The position numbers were made by a program, and so were the translations under genes. Below are positions 49,322-57,806 of a DNA stretch of 64,000 nucleotides, piece after piece. A model generated the notes under the pieces. It was given only the letters and a program-made list of their open reading frames with translations, did not search any database and had not been told where the DNA came from. Location: NCBI RefSeq assembly GCF_000482485.1, contig NZ_KI519439.1, positions 101,795 to 165,794 of the forward strand, written 5' to 3'. Origin of the DNA: Paucisalibacillus globulus DSM 18846 (GTDB lineage: Bacteria; Bacillota; Bacilli; Bacillales; Amphibacillaceae). Position 1 is the first letter of the stretch. The number at the start of each line of letters is the position of its first letter.

Positions 49322-51931
49322 TTGTCTACAGTACTTAGTCCAATTAACAAATTATTTAAAGAAAATGATAAAGAAAATACTAAATTTTGGAGATACATGG
49401 GAGTAGCGATCGATCGTATTAATGAGTATTCCGAAATAAGTTGTGATATTAAGTATAAAAGCACACTAAAAAGTCTTTCAATTGATGAAATTGAAGACTT
49501 CGAAGGAATATTAGGGATTGAAGAAAACGACCTGAGCAAAGATGATAAAATTAAGGGTCTTTGCGAAGAGTCTTATGAAACAAAAAAACAAATTTTAATA
49601 CTAAAAGATTTTTTGAGCAGAAAGAAAAAAAGTGTTGTAAGTTATTATAATTCTGTTTCAGAGAAATATGATGTGATTTACTTAAACTCTCCAATTATTC
49701 AATTGAAACAGTTACTAGAAGATTCAATTTTACATATTATATCATTATATACTTTACACAACTGGTTAAATAAGGGTACCGGTAATATCTTTTCCCTGAG
49801 TAAAAGTATAGGTTATACAAAGGCTTTAGATTTACCTTCGAAAGAAAGTAAACATTTTGTAGACGAACTACATAAAAAATCTAAACAAAGTAATAATTAT
49901 AGAGTGTTTGCATACACATCAAAGGAAAATAGTAAAGTTTTTGTAATCCTCTATAGGCAAGTAAATGATTCCTCAATACCAGATTTTGATGAACCCTTTA
50001 GAAATAAAGAGGTTGTGCCAATAATGTTTAAAATTAATACCGAAGAAGGTATTTTGGAAGTTAAATCAAAATTTATAAGTGAAATAAATTGGATCAAAGA
50101 ATATATTGAGGAAAATTTTAATACCACTTTAACTGAAATTAAACCTGATTTATTTAAAGAATATGACTCTGATGTTGTAAGGAGTGCATTTTTAGAGGGG
50201 GTGTCTCCAAGTGGAAATGAAATCGATGATTTCACTATTAATAAAATTTCATTCAGAAGTAGTCCCTTGATTAATTCGCCTCGAGTTTCATTTGCATTAG
50301 AAAATGGAGATGTCTTCCCTTCAGTGAAAGATGCTTGGAGTAAGGACTGTTTAGATTTGGAAAGCATAAAGGATATTGAAAGTATATCTTTTAAATCACA
50401 CAGTGTAAGAAGAACAATAAAATCCACAATATTTGATGATGGAAATATTCTTTTCTCAGTAGACGATAGTGGAATGGATATAGAAACTAAACGACAACTT
50501 GAAGATAAATTCATACAGAAATTCGGAATACCTTTAAACAAATTAATTACTAACACTAAGTTTATGGTTGGTAAGGCAGACGTTACTGATTATCTATTGA
50601 CTTTGTCTAGTAAAAAAGAATTAACCGAAATAGAGGCAGATATCTTCGACAAATTGAAGAAGGACAATATTATTCAAGAGAGTGTTGAAGAAAATATATA
50701 TTGTAAGAATGCTGAGTGTGAATATACGGAAACTTATCAAGGGGATATAGCGCAATGCCCTAGCTGTGGTTACTCTTTATTAGGTAGAGAAAAATATGAA
50801 TTATTAGCACCATTAAATTTAAACATCCGGTCTTATATAAAAAGATTAATATCAACATTTTGTGATTTAAGTAATTGGGAATTAAGAGGTGAGCCAGAAA
50901 AGAGTTTTTATAGTAAAAATAATAAATATAAATTCTTTAATTTGGTTAATAATAGTTCAGGCGAGTCGTTCCAAATTCTAATTCATCAAGGTTCTATACA
51001 AAATAAAATTCTTGAGAAAATAAACCGTTCTCTAACACCAACCGTAATTATTTTTGTCGGTGTATCGGAAAAACACTTATCAAAATATAATAACCACTGT
51101 ATTTTTCCAGTGAATTTTGGCAGGATTTATAATATGAGTAATCCAGCAGATATATTTAAGCAAATTTATGAGTCGATTGAACATAGATCGAAATCATATT
51201 TATCTAGTGTAGCTAATAAATCTTTCGAAATACTTAAGAACTTGCCTGTTCCGCAGGAAATAGATAAAAACTATTCACCAACTGATTTTGAAGATGATGT
51301 GTTTAATGTTCTCAAGGATATTTTTCCTAACGCTGATAAATGGGGAAGTAGTATGACAGGAAAAGAAGTGCCTGAGGGTATCTTCACTATTAACTATAAT
51401 GTTCACGGCCCCGCTGAAAACAGAGAAAAATATGTTTACTCATATGATTGTAAATTAAATAAAAACCATAAAGGATATGATTTAGCAAAGGATGAACAAA
51501 GAAAAGCCTTTGACTATGTGGAAATGCTAAATCAAGTATCACATATTACCAGATATAGTACGAAAAAACAATTGAGCTCACATATCTTTATATCAAATAA
51601 TTTTAATGAAAATAATTTCCATACAATGTCAGAATACTTTTATAAAAAACTTCCTATAGGTTACGATACTAGACCTATATTCTTACCAGTAGATGTTTTG
51701 GTATATTTCCATTCTGAATATAGAAAGAATTATTTTAGATTACGTAATTCACGAAATACCTTTATGCAGTTGGTTCATAAAGCATTAATAACAGATAAAA
51801 TGGTGATTGATAAATATACTGTCGATGATATAATCTCTGAATCGCTTGATGAAGATCTTGCGGATTTCAAAGATATTAACATAATAAAAGTAAAGAAAGG
51901 TGTATTAGACAAAATAAAGAAGAGGGGATAG
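49322..51931 (+). CDS. Large cargo protein with zinc ribbon and probable PD-(D/E)xK nuclease domain
   Basis: The 869-aa protein starts at TTG after AGGGGG. No family was recognised by eye. The N-terminal half is mixed and helical, with a region around residues 360-440 (KSTIFDDGNILFSVDDSGMD, KFMVGKADVTDYLL). A zinc ribbon lies at Cys461, 466, 479 and 482. The C-terminal region (about 650-745) has FEDDVFNVLKDIF (Glu657), VPEGIFTI (Glu685) and YSYDCKLN (Asp709-x-Lys711), followed by DEQRKAFDYVEML, the order of a PD-(D/E)xK nuclease. It lies after the endolysin, a common place for phage-borne defence genes, behind a LexA box, and 3 bases before its partner. Confidence 0.7.
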   Translation: MSTVLSPINKLFKENDKENTKFWRYMGVAIDRINEYSEISCDIKYKSTLKSLSIDEIEDFEGILGIEENDLSKDDKIKGLCEESYETKKQILILKDFLSRKKKSVVSYYNSVSEKYDVIYLNSPIIQLKQLLEDSILHIISLYTLHNWLNKGTGNIFSLSKSIGYTKALDLPSKESKHFVDELHKKSKQSNNYRVFAYTSKENSKVFVILYRQVNDSSIPDFDEPFRNKEVVPIMFKINTEEGILEVKSKFISEINWIKEYIEENFNTTLTEIKPDLFKEYDSDVVRSAFLEGVSPSGNEIDDFTINKISFRSSPLINSPRVSFALENGDVFPSVKDAWSKDCLDLESIKDIESISFKSHSVRRTIKSTIFDDGNILFSVDDSGMDIETKRQLEDKFIQKFGIPLNKLITNTKFMVGKADVTDYLLTLSSKKELTEIEADIFDKLKKDNIIQESVEENIYCKNAECEYTETYQGDIAQCPSCGYSLLGREKYELLAPLNLNIRSYIKRLISTFCDLSNWELRGEPEKSFYSKNNKYKFFNLVNNSSGESFQILIHQGSIQNKILEKINRSLTPTVIIFVGVSEKHLSKYNNHCIFPVNFGRIYNMSNPADIFKQIYESIEHRSKSYLSSVANKSFEILKNLPVPQEIDKNYSPTDFEDDVFNVLKDIFPNADKWGSSMTGKEVPEGIFTINYNVHGPAENREKYVYSYDCKLNKNHKGYDLAKDEQRKAFDYVEMLNQVSHITRYSTKKQLSSHIFISNNFNENNFHTMSEYFYKKLPIGYDTRPIFLPVDVLVYFHSEYRKNYFRLRNSRNTFMQLVHKALITDKMVIDKYTVDDIISESLDEDLADFKDINIIKVKKGVLDKIKKRG

Positions 51932-51934
51932 ATA

Positions 51935-52369
51935 ATGGGTTACTACATTAATTCCTCCGCAGTTGAAGATTTTGAAAATATTTTTATCGAAAGTATTAAA
52001 GATTCTATTCTTCAAATGGTTAATAAAAGCTTTTTACTGAAAAATCAACATCGCGAATTAAGTATTTCTTTTTATGAACACTACATTGTATTAATGAAAA
52101 TTGAAAATAATACAGTCCTAGAACTAACCAGGATTAGTTATGAATACTTTATTCCGGACATGTTTCTAAGTGAAGTTTCAACCTTTCCCAACTTACCGCC
52201 AAGGTTAAAAAGATATAAAAACATGGGGGATTGCCGGTTTAGAAATGAAATAAAGGACTCATTAAAAGACGGCAAAATTATTGTTCAAAACAACAAAGTG
52301 CTTTGGCCAGACTATGGCATTATATTAAGAATTAGCCCTAATATTGCACTTGAAGGTATTGAAAATTAA
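51935..52369 (+). CDS. Partner of the putative nuclease, 144 aa, unknown family
   Basis: Three bases separate it from the 869-aa gene, and a terminator follows, so the two form an operon. The soluble protein carries FENIFIESIKDSILQMVNKS, LSISFYEHYIVLMKIENNTV and ILRISPNIALEGIEN. No motif was recognised. It could be an inhibitor, sensor or specificity subunit. Confidence 0.7.
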   Translation: MGYYINSSAVEDFENIFIESIKDSILQMVNKSFLLKNQHRELSISFYEHYIVLMKIENNTVLELTRISYEYFIPDMFLSEVSTFPNLPPRLKRYKNMGDCRFRNEIKDSLKDGKIIVQNNKVLWPDYGIILRISPNIALEGIEN

Positions 52370-52425
52370 TTAAAACAGTTAAAGTTTTCTATCCATTTAT
52401 ATGTTAGTAAAATAACGTATAAATT

Positions 52426-52455
52426 AAAGCTCTCACTATTGTGGGAGCTTTTTAT
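52426..52455 (+). terminator. Intrinsic terminator of the two-gene cargo operon
   Basis: AAAGCTCTCAC-TATT-GTGGGAGCTTT, then TT and further A/T. The 11-bp stem has one G-U pair. Confidence 0.82.
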
Positions 52456-52736
52456 AAAAGATGAGATCAAAAGCATTACCAGTATCAAGAAGTTCCATTT
52501 CCAAATGGACCCTACTCTAATTAAAAAGTTTATAATAAACATTTGCACTAAGCACGCACTTTAAACCATATACTCATTACCCTTCAAAGCTATTATGAAG
52601 GGTAATATGAATGACAAAATTGGAACCGTTTCTACAAACATATTATTCCTTCCAAATCCTATCTTTCCATTCAAAGCCTCTATCGTGATCCCCATACAAA
52701 TAACTACTCAAATATAAACAACCACTTGAAGGGAAA
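52456..52736. other. Gene-free spacer in the cargo zone
   Basis: About 280 bases without a supported gene. An 8-bp inverted repeat ACCCTTCA/TGAAGGGT lies at 52579-52603, with no T run. Nothing else was recognised. Confidence 0.4.
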
Positions 52737-52773
52737 CGAATGTTCGTGTATAATTAATGAAAACAAACGTTCT
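52737..52773 (+). promoter_or_regulatory. Promoter of the yolD cassette with two SOS-like boxes
   Basis: CGAATGTTCG (52737-52746) lies two bases before -10 TATAAT (52749-52754); AAACAAACGTTCT (52761-52773) follows it. The second box shares 11 bases with the LexA box at 49225-49235. yolD-uvrX cassettes are SOS-controlled in Bacillus. Confidence 0.65.
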
Positions 52774-52790
52774 GTGGAGGAGGTTTAATT

Positions 52791-53006
52791 ATGAAAAGAT
52801 TATTCCTAAGCTCCATCGATAATAAGGAGAAAATCATAATCTTTTACATTGATAGTAAAAATAATGTTACGCAACGATATGTTCGTGTGATTAGCATGAA
52901 TGATGATTCTGTCATCGCTTATTGTCTTTGGCGAAAAAAGATAAGAACCTTTAAATTAGAAAACATCCTTTCAGCTGGACCAATCAGAAAGAAGGTAGGC
53001 GCGTAG
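52791..53006 (+). CDS. Small protein of the yolD cassette, 71 aa
   Basis: ATG after GGAGGAGG. The basic, beta-rich protein (KEKIIIFYIDSKNNVTQRYV, SVIAYCLWRKKIRTFKLENI, LSAGPIRK) resembles the WYL-like core and is typically found next to yolD in Bacillaceae. It is separated from yolD by one base. Confidence 0.75.
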   Translation: MKRLFLSSIDNKEKIIIFYIDSKNNVTQRYVRVISMNDDSVIAYCLWRKKIRTFKLENILSAGPIRKKVGA

Positions 53007-53007
53007 T

Positions 53008-53328
53008 ATGACTGTAAATGATCGCGGAAATATCAAATGGACCGCAATGATGATGCCGGAGCATCACCAATTGCTACATCAAATGTGGGCGCAACAGGAA
53101 CGTGAGGAAAAACCAGAACTTGATGAACAACAAGTGGAAGAGATAAATATGAAGCTGCAAGTCGCAATACACAACGATCTATTTGTTATTATTAAATACT
53201 TTAGTAATCACAATTTTAAGACAATTAGAGGTAAGCTTGAAAAAGTAGTATCACCACAGAACTATTTAGTGCTACGTGATGGAACTAAAATACAGTTAGA
53301 CAATATTATTGATTTACAAATTGATTAA
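53008..53328 (+). CDS. yolD: YolD-like protein
   Basis: The 106-aa protein has the YolD signature DRGNIKWTAMMMPEHHQLLH and the C-terminal FKTIRGKLEKVVSPQNYLVL, LDNIIDLQID. YolD proteins normally pair with a Y-family polymerase (UvrX/YqjW) and may control it. No polymerase gene follows; a terminator lies at the stop, so the cassette is incomplete or the polymerase is elsewhere. Confidence 0.9.
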   Translation: MTVNDRGNIKWTAMMMPEHHQLLHQMWAQQEREEKPELDEQQVEEINMKLQVAIHNDLFVIIKYFSNHNFKTIRGKLEKVVSPQNYLVLRDGTKIQLDNIIDLQID

Positions 53329-53355
53329 AGCCCCTCAAAGTGAGAGGCTTTTTTA
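53328..53355 (+). terminator. Intrinsic terminator after yolD
   Basis: AAGCCCCTCA-AAG-TGAGAGGCTT (one mismatch) followed by TTTT. Confidence 0.78.
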
Positions 53356-53360
53356 ATGTA

Positions 53361-53510
53361 TTACTTATCGTAATTCTCATAATACTTTCTTAACATAGGA
53401 TCCTTTCTATCAAGATATTCAAATGTGTCTTGTTCACTTTGTGTAGCTAATGGGTATATGATTCTTCTCCCGTCAAAATAAGGTTGAAATTCCTCTTTTT
53501 CTTTTTCCAA
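53361..53510 (-). CDS. Small conserved-looking protein, 49 aa
   Basis: TTG start with AAGGAG upstream on the minus strand. The 49-aa product (EFQPYFDGRRIIYPLATQSE, then EYLDRKDPMLRKYYENYDK) is compact and charged. It looks like a real small phage gene; the function is unknown. Confidence 0.6.
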   Translation of the reverse strand: MEKEKEEFQPYFDGRRIIYPLATQSEQDTFEYLDRKDPMLRKYYENYDK

Positions 53511-53667
53511 TTAAATCACTCCTTAATTATCTTAGTATTATAATTCGATAATTTATAGGAGTAACCCTGCATTAAAAAGGAGAATTCAAGTTTTTCCTGA
53601 ATTGGTTATTTTTTGATTGATTATAGTTGATTTTAGGAAAGTTTTCCTAGAAAGATGCCCAAACATA

Positions 53668-53700
53668 TAAAAAATCCCCACTATAAAAAAGCGGAGATAA
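53668..53700 (-). terminator. Possible terminator of the HTH gene
   Basis: On the minus strand ATCTCCGC pairs imperfectly with GTGGGGAT and is followed by TTTTTT. Confidence 0.5.
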
Positions 53701-53706
53701 GTAGTG

Positions 53707-53898
53707 TTATTCTTTCTTGAATAGATCATCTACTTTACAGTTTAATATTTCTGCAAGTTTAAACGCATTCTCCAGTGACGGTTTACTATGGCCATTAATC
53801 CACCTCGATAAAACTGTCTGGCTGACTCCCATTCTTTCAGCTACTTCTTTTTTATTCATTTCTTTTTTTGCAATCCATAAGTTTATATAACTTTTCAT
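53707..53898 (-). CDS. Xre-family regulator, 63 aa
   Basis: A single Xre HTH (WIAKKEMNKKEVAERMGVSQ, TVLSRWINGHSKPSLENAFK, LAEILNCKVDDLFKKE) of the Cro/C1 type. It is divergent from the iteron-FtsK module and may repress it. Confidence 0.87.
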   Translation of the reverse strand: MKSYINLWIAKKEMNKKEVAERMGVSQTVLSRWINGHSKPSLENAFKLAEILNCKVDDLFKKE

Positions 53899-54154
53899 TT
53901 TATCATCACCTAATATGTATATTCTTTGTAGTAATATAAAAACCCTTCATACTTTTAGTTAAAATATTTGAACTAATTTGTAATCAAGACAAACATACCC
54001 ACATATGATTTATTAAACAGCTTCAAAAATTGCAATTCACTATTCATCACTTCGCTCTGTCATGTTCATTTGTATGTTAAGAAATATTTGCTTGTTTACA
54101 TCTATCAAACTACTGATATAACAACAACGGAATATACCAAACAGAATACCAGGC
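53899..54154. other. Divergent intergenic region, HTH to FtsK module
   Basis: AT-rich DNA without a supported gene. One CGGAATATA copy lies at 54128-54136 before the regular iteron array. Promoters for both directions are expected here but none is clear. Confidence 0.4.
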
Positions 54155-54214
54155 CGGAAGTTTAAAAGGAAGTGAGAACGGAATATAGAACGGAAGGGAG
54201 GTCGGAAGGAATTG
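54155..54214 (+). repeat. Five 12-bp GGAA iterons
   Basis: Five adjoining 12-mers begin CGGAAG, AGGAAG, CGGAAT, CGGAAG and CGGAAG at 54155, 54167, 54179, 54191 and 54203, in exact 12-bp phase. The last runs into the ribosome binding site and TTG start of the next gene. Such arrays are typical of binding sites for replication initiators or partition proteins. Confidence 0.65.
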
Positions 54215-54532
54215 AAACTTGTTATTGGATCTAAAGTTCCTGATTGGTGGATTGACCCTAAGCCAAGAACAATAGATCAGTGGTGGAATGGGTTAGAGTG
54301 GCAAGATCATGTGCCGAAAGCAGAAATGTTGTATTTCAATGGATGCAATAGTGATAGTCTCACACAAGAGCTAATTTGTAATGCAGATGTATTAGCTTGG
54401 AGAATATCAGATTTAATTGGAATTGAATCGTTATATAAAATGGCAGCACATTCTGGAGAGAAGATGCGATTGGGGTTTGTGAATGAGTATAACAACATTG
54501 TGGAGTTGGTGAGTTCATGGACGTTATATTAG
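54212..54532 (+). CDS. Hypothetical protein of the FtsK module, 106 aa
   Basis: TTG start after CGGAAGG. The acidic, Trp-rich protein (VPDWWIDPKPRTIDQWWNGL, EWQDHVPKAEMLYFNG) is not recognised. It overlaps the translocase gene by 16 bases and is thus part of its operon. Confidence 0.65.
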   Translation: MKLVIGSKVPDWWIDPKPRTIDQWWNGLEWQDHVPKAEMLYFNGCNSDSLTQELICNADVLAWRISDLIGIESLYKMAAHSGEKMRLGFVNEYNNIVELVSSWTLY

Positions 54533-55683
54533 GTGGCGGAATTGCTGCAGTAACCATGTATGCATCTGCTAGATGGAATCCAACTGTAAGTGAAAAAAAG
54601 AAGATCATTCAGACATTAATCAATATTGGTTTTACAGTTAAAGACCAGGGACCAAAGCTATTTAAAATTAATAAAAAAGAGTACTGGATTGACTACATCT
54701 ATAATGTACCGTTTGGAAAGATTGATGATGAGGACACACAACCCATTCTTGAAAAGACCTTGGGTAAACCGGTTAAAGTTCATTTTAAACAAAAATTATT
54801 TATTCGAGTGTATAATGATCAACTTCAAAAGAAAGTTCAATACAAAGATTTCCCAGCACTGGAAGGTTGGAGTATACCTGTTGGTAAAACTCAGGAGGAA
54901 ATACTTTATCATGACTTTGATGAGATACCTCATTTAACAATTGCTGGAGCAACTAGGTGGGGAAAAACCGTATTTATGAAAGCAATGATCACACACTTAA
55001 TCGAAAATCATCCTGACGATGTAGAGTTTTATATTCTTGATTTAAAAAGCGGTCTTGCTTTCCATAGGTACAATAATTTAAAACAAGTAAAGGTAGTAGC
55101 TGATGATTATAAAAGTTCAGCTGCAGCCCTAAAAGAAGTTGAAAGAGATATAAAGAAAACTATGCAGGAATTTAAACCTAAGTATTATGAGAACATTACT
55201 GAAACAGATATACCAATACGTAAATTTATTATCATTGATGAAGCTGGCGAGTTAATGCCTGATAAAAGTATGAGTGAGGCAGACAAAGAACATGCAAGAA
55301 CCTGTAGAAGGATAATGAGCCACATAGCGCGAGTTTCTGGTGGGTTAGGCTATCGAATGATATTCGGTACACAATACCCAACTAAGGAAGTTATGGATAA
55401 TCAGATAAAAGCAAATGCTTCAGCAAAAATATCTTTCAGACTCCAAACAGGTGTTCAATCGAAAGTGGCCATTGATGAGACTGGTGCAGAAAAGTTAGAG
55501 TACCCAGGTAGAGCGATTTATAAAACTGTTGATAATCATATTGTGCAAACACCATTCATTAGCAATGCAGAAATGTGGAAGAGACTAAGGAGGTATGAAG
55601 AAAAGAATGTTGCAGCAAGAGAGGAGACTGAAAAGAGAGGAACAGATACTATCAGCTTTGGAGAGTCTAACATATTCCACTAG
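54517..55683 (+). CDS. FtsK/SpoIIIE-like DNA translocase
   Basis: The 388-aa protein has one N-terminal hydrophobic segment (VILGGGIAAVTMYASA), Walker A TIAGATRWGKTVFMKAMI (about 145), Walker B FIIIDEAGELM (about 240) and FGTQYPTKEVMDNQIKANAS (about 285). Short FtsK-type motors like this are found in plasmids and integrative elements, where they move DNA or assist replication. No C-terminal gamma domain is present. Confidence 0.9.
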   Translation: MDVILGGGIAAVTMYASARWNPTVSEKKKIIQTLINIGFTVKDQGPKLFKINKKEYWIDYIYNVPFGKIDDEDTQPILEKTLGKPVKVHFKQKLFIRVYNDQLQKKVQYKDFPALEGWSIPVGKTQEEILYHDFDEIPHLTIAGATRWGKTVFMKAMITHLIENHPDDVEFYILDLKSGLAFHRYNNLKQVKVVADDYKSSAAALKEVERDIKKTMQEFKPKYYENITETDIPIRKFIIIDEAGELMPDKSMSEADKEHARTCRRIMSHIARVSGGLGYRMIFGTQYPTKEVMDNQIKANASAKISFRLQTGVQSKVAIDETGAEKLEYPGRAIYKTVDNHIVQTPFISNAEMWKRLRRYEEKNVAAREETEKRGTDTISFGESNIFH

Positions 55684-56197
55684 GGAACAACTACAGGCTA
55701 TTGAACAATTAGGGGGTGAGCGAAACGCCAGAAGGATATTGCTTGAGATGGAACAGAAAAAGCTAATTAATAGTGTTCGATATGATAAAAAGATTTATTA
55801 TCTTTCCAATAAGGGGAGTGACCGAATAGGTAAAGGTGGTGTGAATTTAAAACGGTCATGGATCCAACACACATTAATGAGAAATGATTTATTCATTCTA
55901 TTAGAACAGCCAAGCGATTGGAAAAAAGAATTTCCCGTAAAACGTAATGGAGAAACCTATCTTATACCAGATGCAATGTTTAAACAACATGAGATATATC
56001 ACTTTGTAGAAATTGATAATACCCAAACAATGAAAACTAATCTTGAAAAAATTAAAAAATATAAGGATCTATTTAAGGATATAGAAAAACAATTTAAGCA
56101 TAAGCCTGTGTTAATTTGGTATTCCCTGTCTCCGATACGAAAGGAAAAGTTAAGGGATGTATGCAAGAAGTCTGGTATTAATTTCAAAATATATTAA
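55595..56197 (+). CDS. Replication-relaxation family protein
   Basis: The 200-aa protein overlaps the translocase by 89 bases. It has an N-terminal winged helix (LESLTYSTREQLQAIEQLGG, NARRILLEMEQKKLINSV) and a family core (IQHTLMRNDLFILL, YLIPDAMFKQHEIYHFVEID, LIWYSLSPIRKEKL). The family is linked to plasmid replication and relaxation. AAGGAGG lies one base before ATG 55595 and 13 before ATG 55607, so the exact start is uncertain. Confidence 0.85.
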   Translation: MKKRMLQQERRLKREEQILSALESLTYSTREQLQAIEQLGGERNARRILLEMEQKKLINSVRYDKKIYYLSNKGSDRIGKGGVNLKRSWIQHTLMRNDLFILLEQPSDWKKEFPVKRNGETYLIPDAMFKQHEIYHFVEIDNTQTMKTNLEKIKKYKDLFKDIEKQFKHKPVLIWYSLSPIRKEKLRDVCKKSGINFKIY

Positions 56198-56209
56198 GGG
56201 GAGATTGCA

Positions 56210-56362
56210 ATGGAAAAGATTTGGAAGGTTACTGAGACATTAATAAAGGTGATTGATGAAGAGGAAAACGCTGAAAGGAAAATACGTTTAATTGGTGTAG
56301 TAAAAGAACTGAAAAGTATCCATCAGAGTTGTATGGATGAATTAGTCGAGGTGATAGAATGA
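56210..56362 (+). CDS. Small hypothetical protein, 50 aa
   Basis: ATG after AAGGGGAG. The helical product (KVTETLIKVIDEEENAERKI) overlaps the next gene by 4 bases. No family was recognised. Confidence 0.6.
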   Translation: MEKIWKVTETLIKVIDEEENAERKIRLIGVVKELKSIHQSCMDELVEVIE

Positions 56363-56475
56363 GTTATTTAACAGTAGCTGGGTTGTTGTGGGCTATTGTC
56401 GCAACCGAAAGAGCCTTTTATTATCGCTTTGAATGGCAATATAAAGAATGCGATTACTGCGAAAAGATTTCATAA
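56359..56475 (+). CDS. Small membrane protein, 38 aa
   Basis: ATG in an ATGA overlap. One hydrophobic segment (YLTVAGLLWAIVATERAFYY) then CDYCEK, a lone CxxC. Function is unknown. Confidence 0.55.
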   Translation: MSYLTVAGLLWAIVATERAFYYRFEWQYKECDYCEKIS

Positions 56476-56534
56476 AAGAAGGAATTCGACAATAAATGTA
56501 GAATAAATATAGTAAAAAGATACTAGGGGGAAGA

Positions 56535-56816
56535 ATGTTGAATAAAATCGCATCAGCTATCAAAGTAATAGGGTGGCTAGCTATAGTAGGTGGAATTGTA
56601 TTAGGAATTAATGCAGCAAGTTTTGAAGATTCTTTTTGGGTATTTGTAATTCATGCGCTATACGGAATTGGAATAGCCATTTTAGTATTTGGATTTGCAG
56701 AGATAATTAATTTGCTTCAAAAGAAAAGAGAATATGTGGAAATGCAGCATGATGTTTTAAAAGATATTCGATACGAATTAAAGTTAATAAAGGAAAATAC
56801 TAAAAGAGCAGATTAA
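56535..56816 (+). CDS. Membrane protein at the prophage right end, 93 aa
   Basis: ATG after GGGGGAAG. Two membrane segments (VIGWLAIVGGIVLGI, VFVIHALYGIGIAILVFGFA) and a charged coiled tail. It is the last phage gene, 40 bases before attR. Function is unknown. Confidence 0.68.
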   Translation: MLNKIASAIKVIGWLAIVGGIVLGINAASFEDSFWVFVIHALYGIGIAILVFGFAEIINLLQKKREYVEMQHDVLKDIRYELKLIKENTKRAD

Positions 56817-56855
56817 TTTCTGCTCTGCATAATTTAAGTATTCATTTTCCGTTAC

Positions 56856-56858
56856 TTG
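56856..56858. other. attR core (TTG)
   Basis: Phage side CCGTTAC-TTG, host side TTG-TGGTGCAGG. Paired with attL at 14665-14667 it restores the comFA Walker A codons. Confidence 0.88.
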
Positions 56859-57804
56859 TGGTGCAGGAAAAACTGAAATGCTTTTCCAGGGTATAGAAGC
56901 GGGCCTTAAGTTAGGAAAACGAATATGTATTGCAACTCCACGAGCAGATGTTGTCCGTGAGCTAAAGCCCCGAATTCAAGATGCTTTTGAAGATGTTCCT
57001 ATCCAAGCCCTTTATGGTGGAAGTGAAGATAAAGAGGGACCCTCCCAGTTAATTATTGCAACAACCCATCAACTACTTCGTTTTTATAATACCTTTGACA
57101 TTGTAATTATTGATGAAATAGATGCTTTTCCATACCACAATGATGAATCCCTTCCATTCGCAGTGAATCGAGCAAAAAAAGAAAAGAACACAACAATCTA
57201 TCTAACAGCAACACCAAGACAAGATTTGCGTCTACGAATAGCATTAAAACAACTTCCTCATATATTTGTCCCTGTTCGTTATCATGGAAATCCTTTGCCC
57301 GTTCCAACTTTAAGAATAAGTTACACGCTTAAGAAGTCTTTGAAGGAGAAAAAAATTCCGAAATCTTTACTTGAGTGGCTTGTGGAAAGAAAAAACAAAA
57401 AAAGACAACTACTTATTTTCGTCCCATCTATTAAATTAGCAGAGGAATTTAAAACCAATCTGCAAAAAGACCCTACTGCTCATCTAGGGAATATTGTTTC
57501 CGTGCATTCAGAAGATGAACAGAGAGTCGAGAAGATTAATCAGTTTAGAAAAAAGGAAATTAATGTCTTAGTAACAACGACCATATTAGAACGAGGGGTG
57601 ACATTCCCATCTGTTGATGTTGTGGTGTTAGATGCGGGACATGCTGTATTTGATGAAGCAGCATTAGTTCAAATTGCTGGACGTGCAGGGCGAAGTGCGG
57701 ATGATCCAACTGGAGAAGTTATTTTTCTTCATGATGGAAAAACAGAGGCAATGATTCGAGCAACACAATCCATAAGAATAATGAACAGAAGAGGAGGTTT
57801 TTAG
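56857..57804 (+). pseudogene. comFA: comFA 3' part, split by the prophage
   Basis: This is the rest of the ComFA helicase from the Walker A (CGAGKTEM) on: VIIDEIDAFPYHNDESL (Walker B, DEID form), YLTATPRQ (motif III), TTILERGVTFPSVDVVVLDA and QIAGRAGRSADDP (motif VI). The frame is closed by TAA at 56830 within the phage DNA. An ATG at 56878 could start a fragment lacking the P-loop, which should be inactive. comFC lies 2 bases downstream, so its transcription may now depend on phage promoters. Confidence 0.94.
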
Positions 57805-57806
57805 TC

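Larger units (their letters stand above)
14665..56858. mobile_element. Siphovirus-type prophage inserted in comFA, about 42.2 kb
   Basis: The element runs between identical TTG triplets in the two comFA halves, with the serine integrase gene ending 33 bases inside the left end. Module order is integration, lysogeny switch, replication, small early genes, late regulator, packaging, head, tail, host-surface cargo, lysis, cargo, plasmid-like module. All core structural genes look intact, so it may be inducible. HK97-type portal, ClpP-type protease and Dit/Gp37-like baseplate indicate a long-tailed Caudoviricetes phage. Confidence 0.95.

Noticed and set aside
53008..53355. Remains of a uvrX-type polymerase after yolD
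   Set aside because: A terminator and a reversed small gene follow directly; no Y-family motif is seen in any frame up to 53707.
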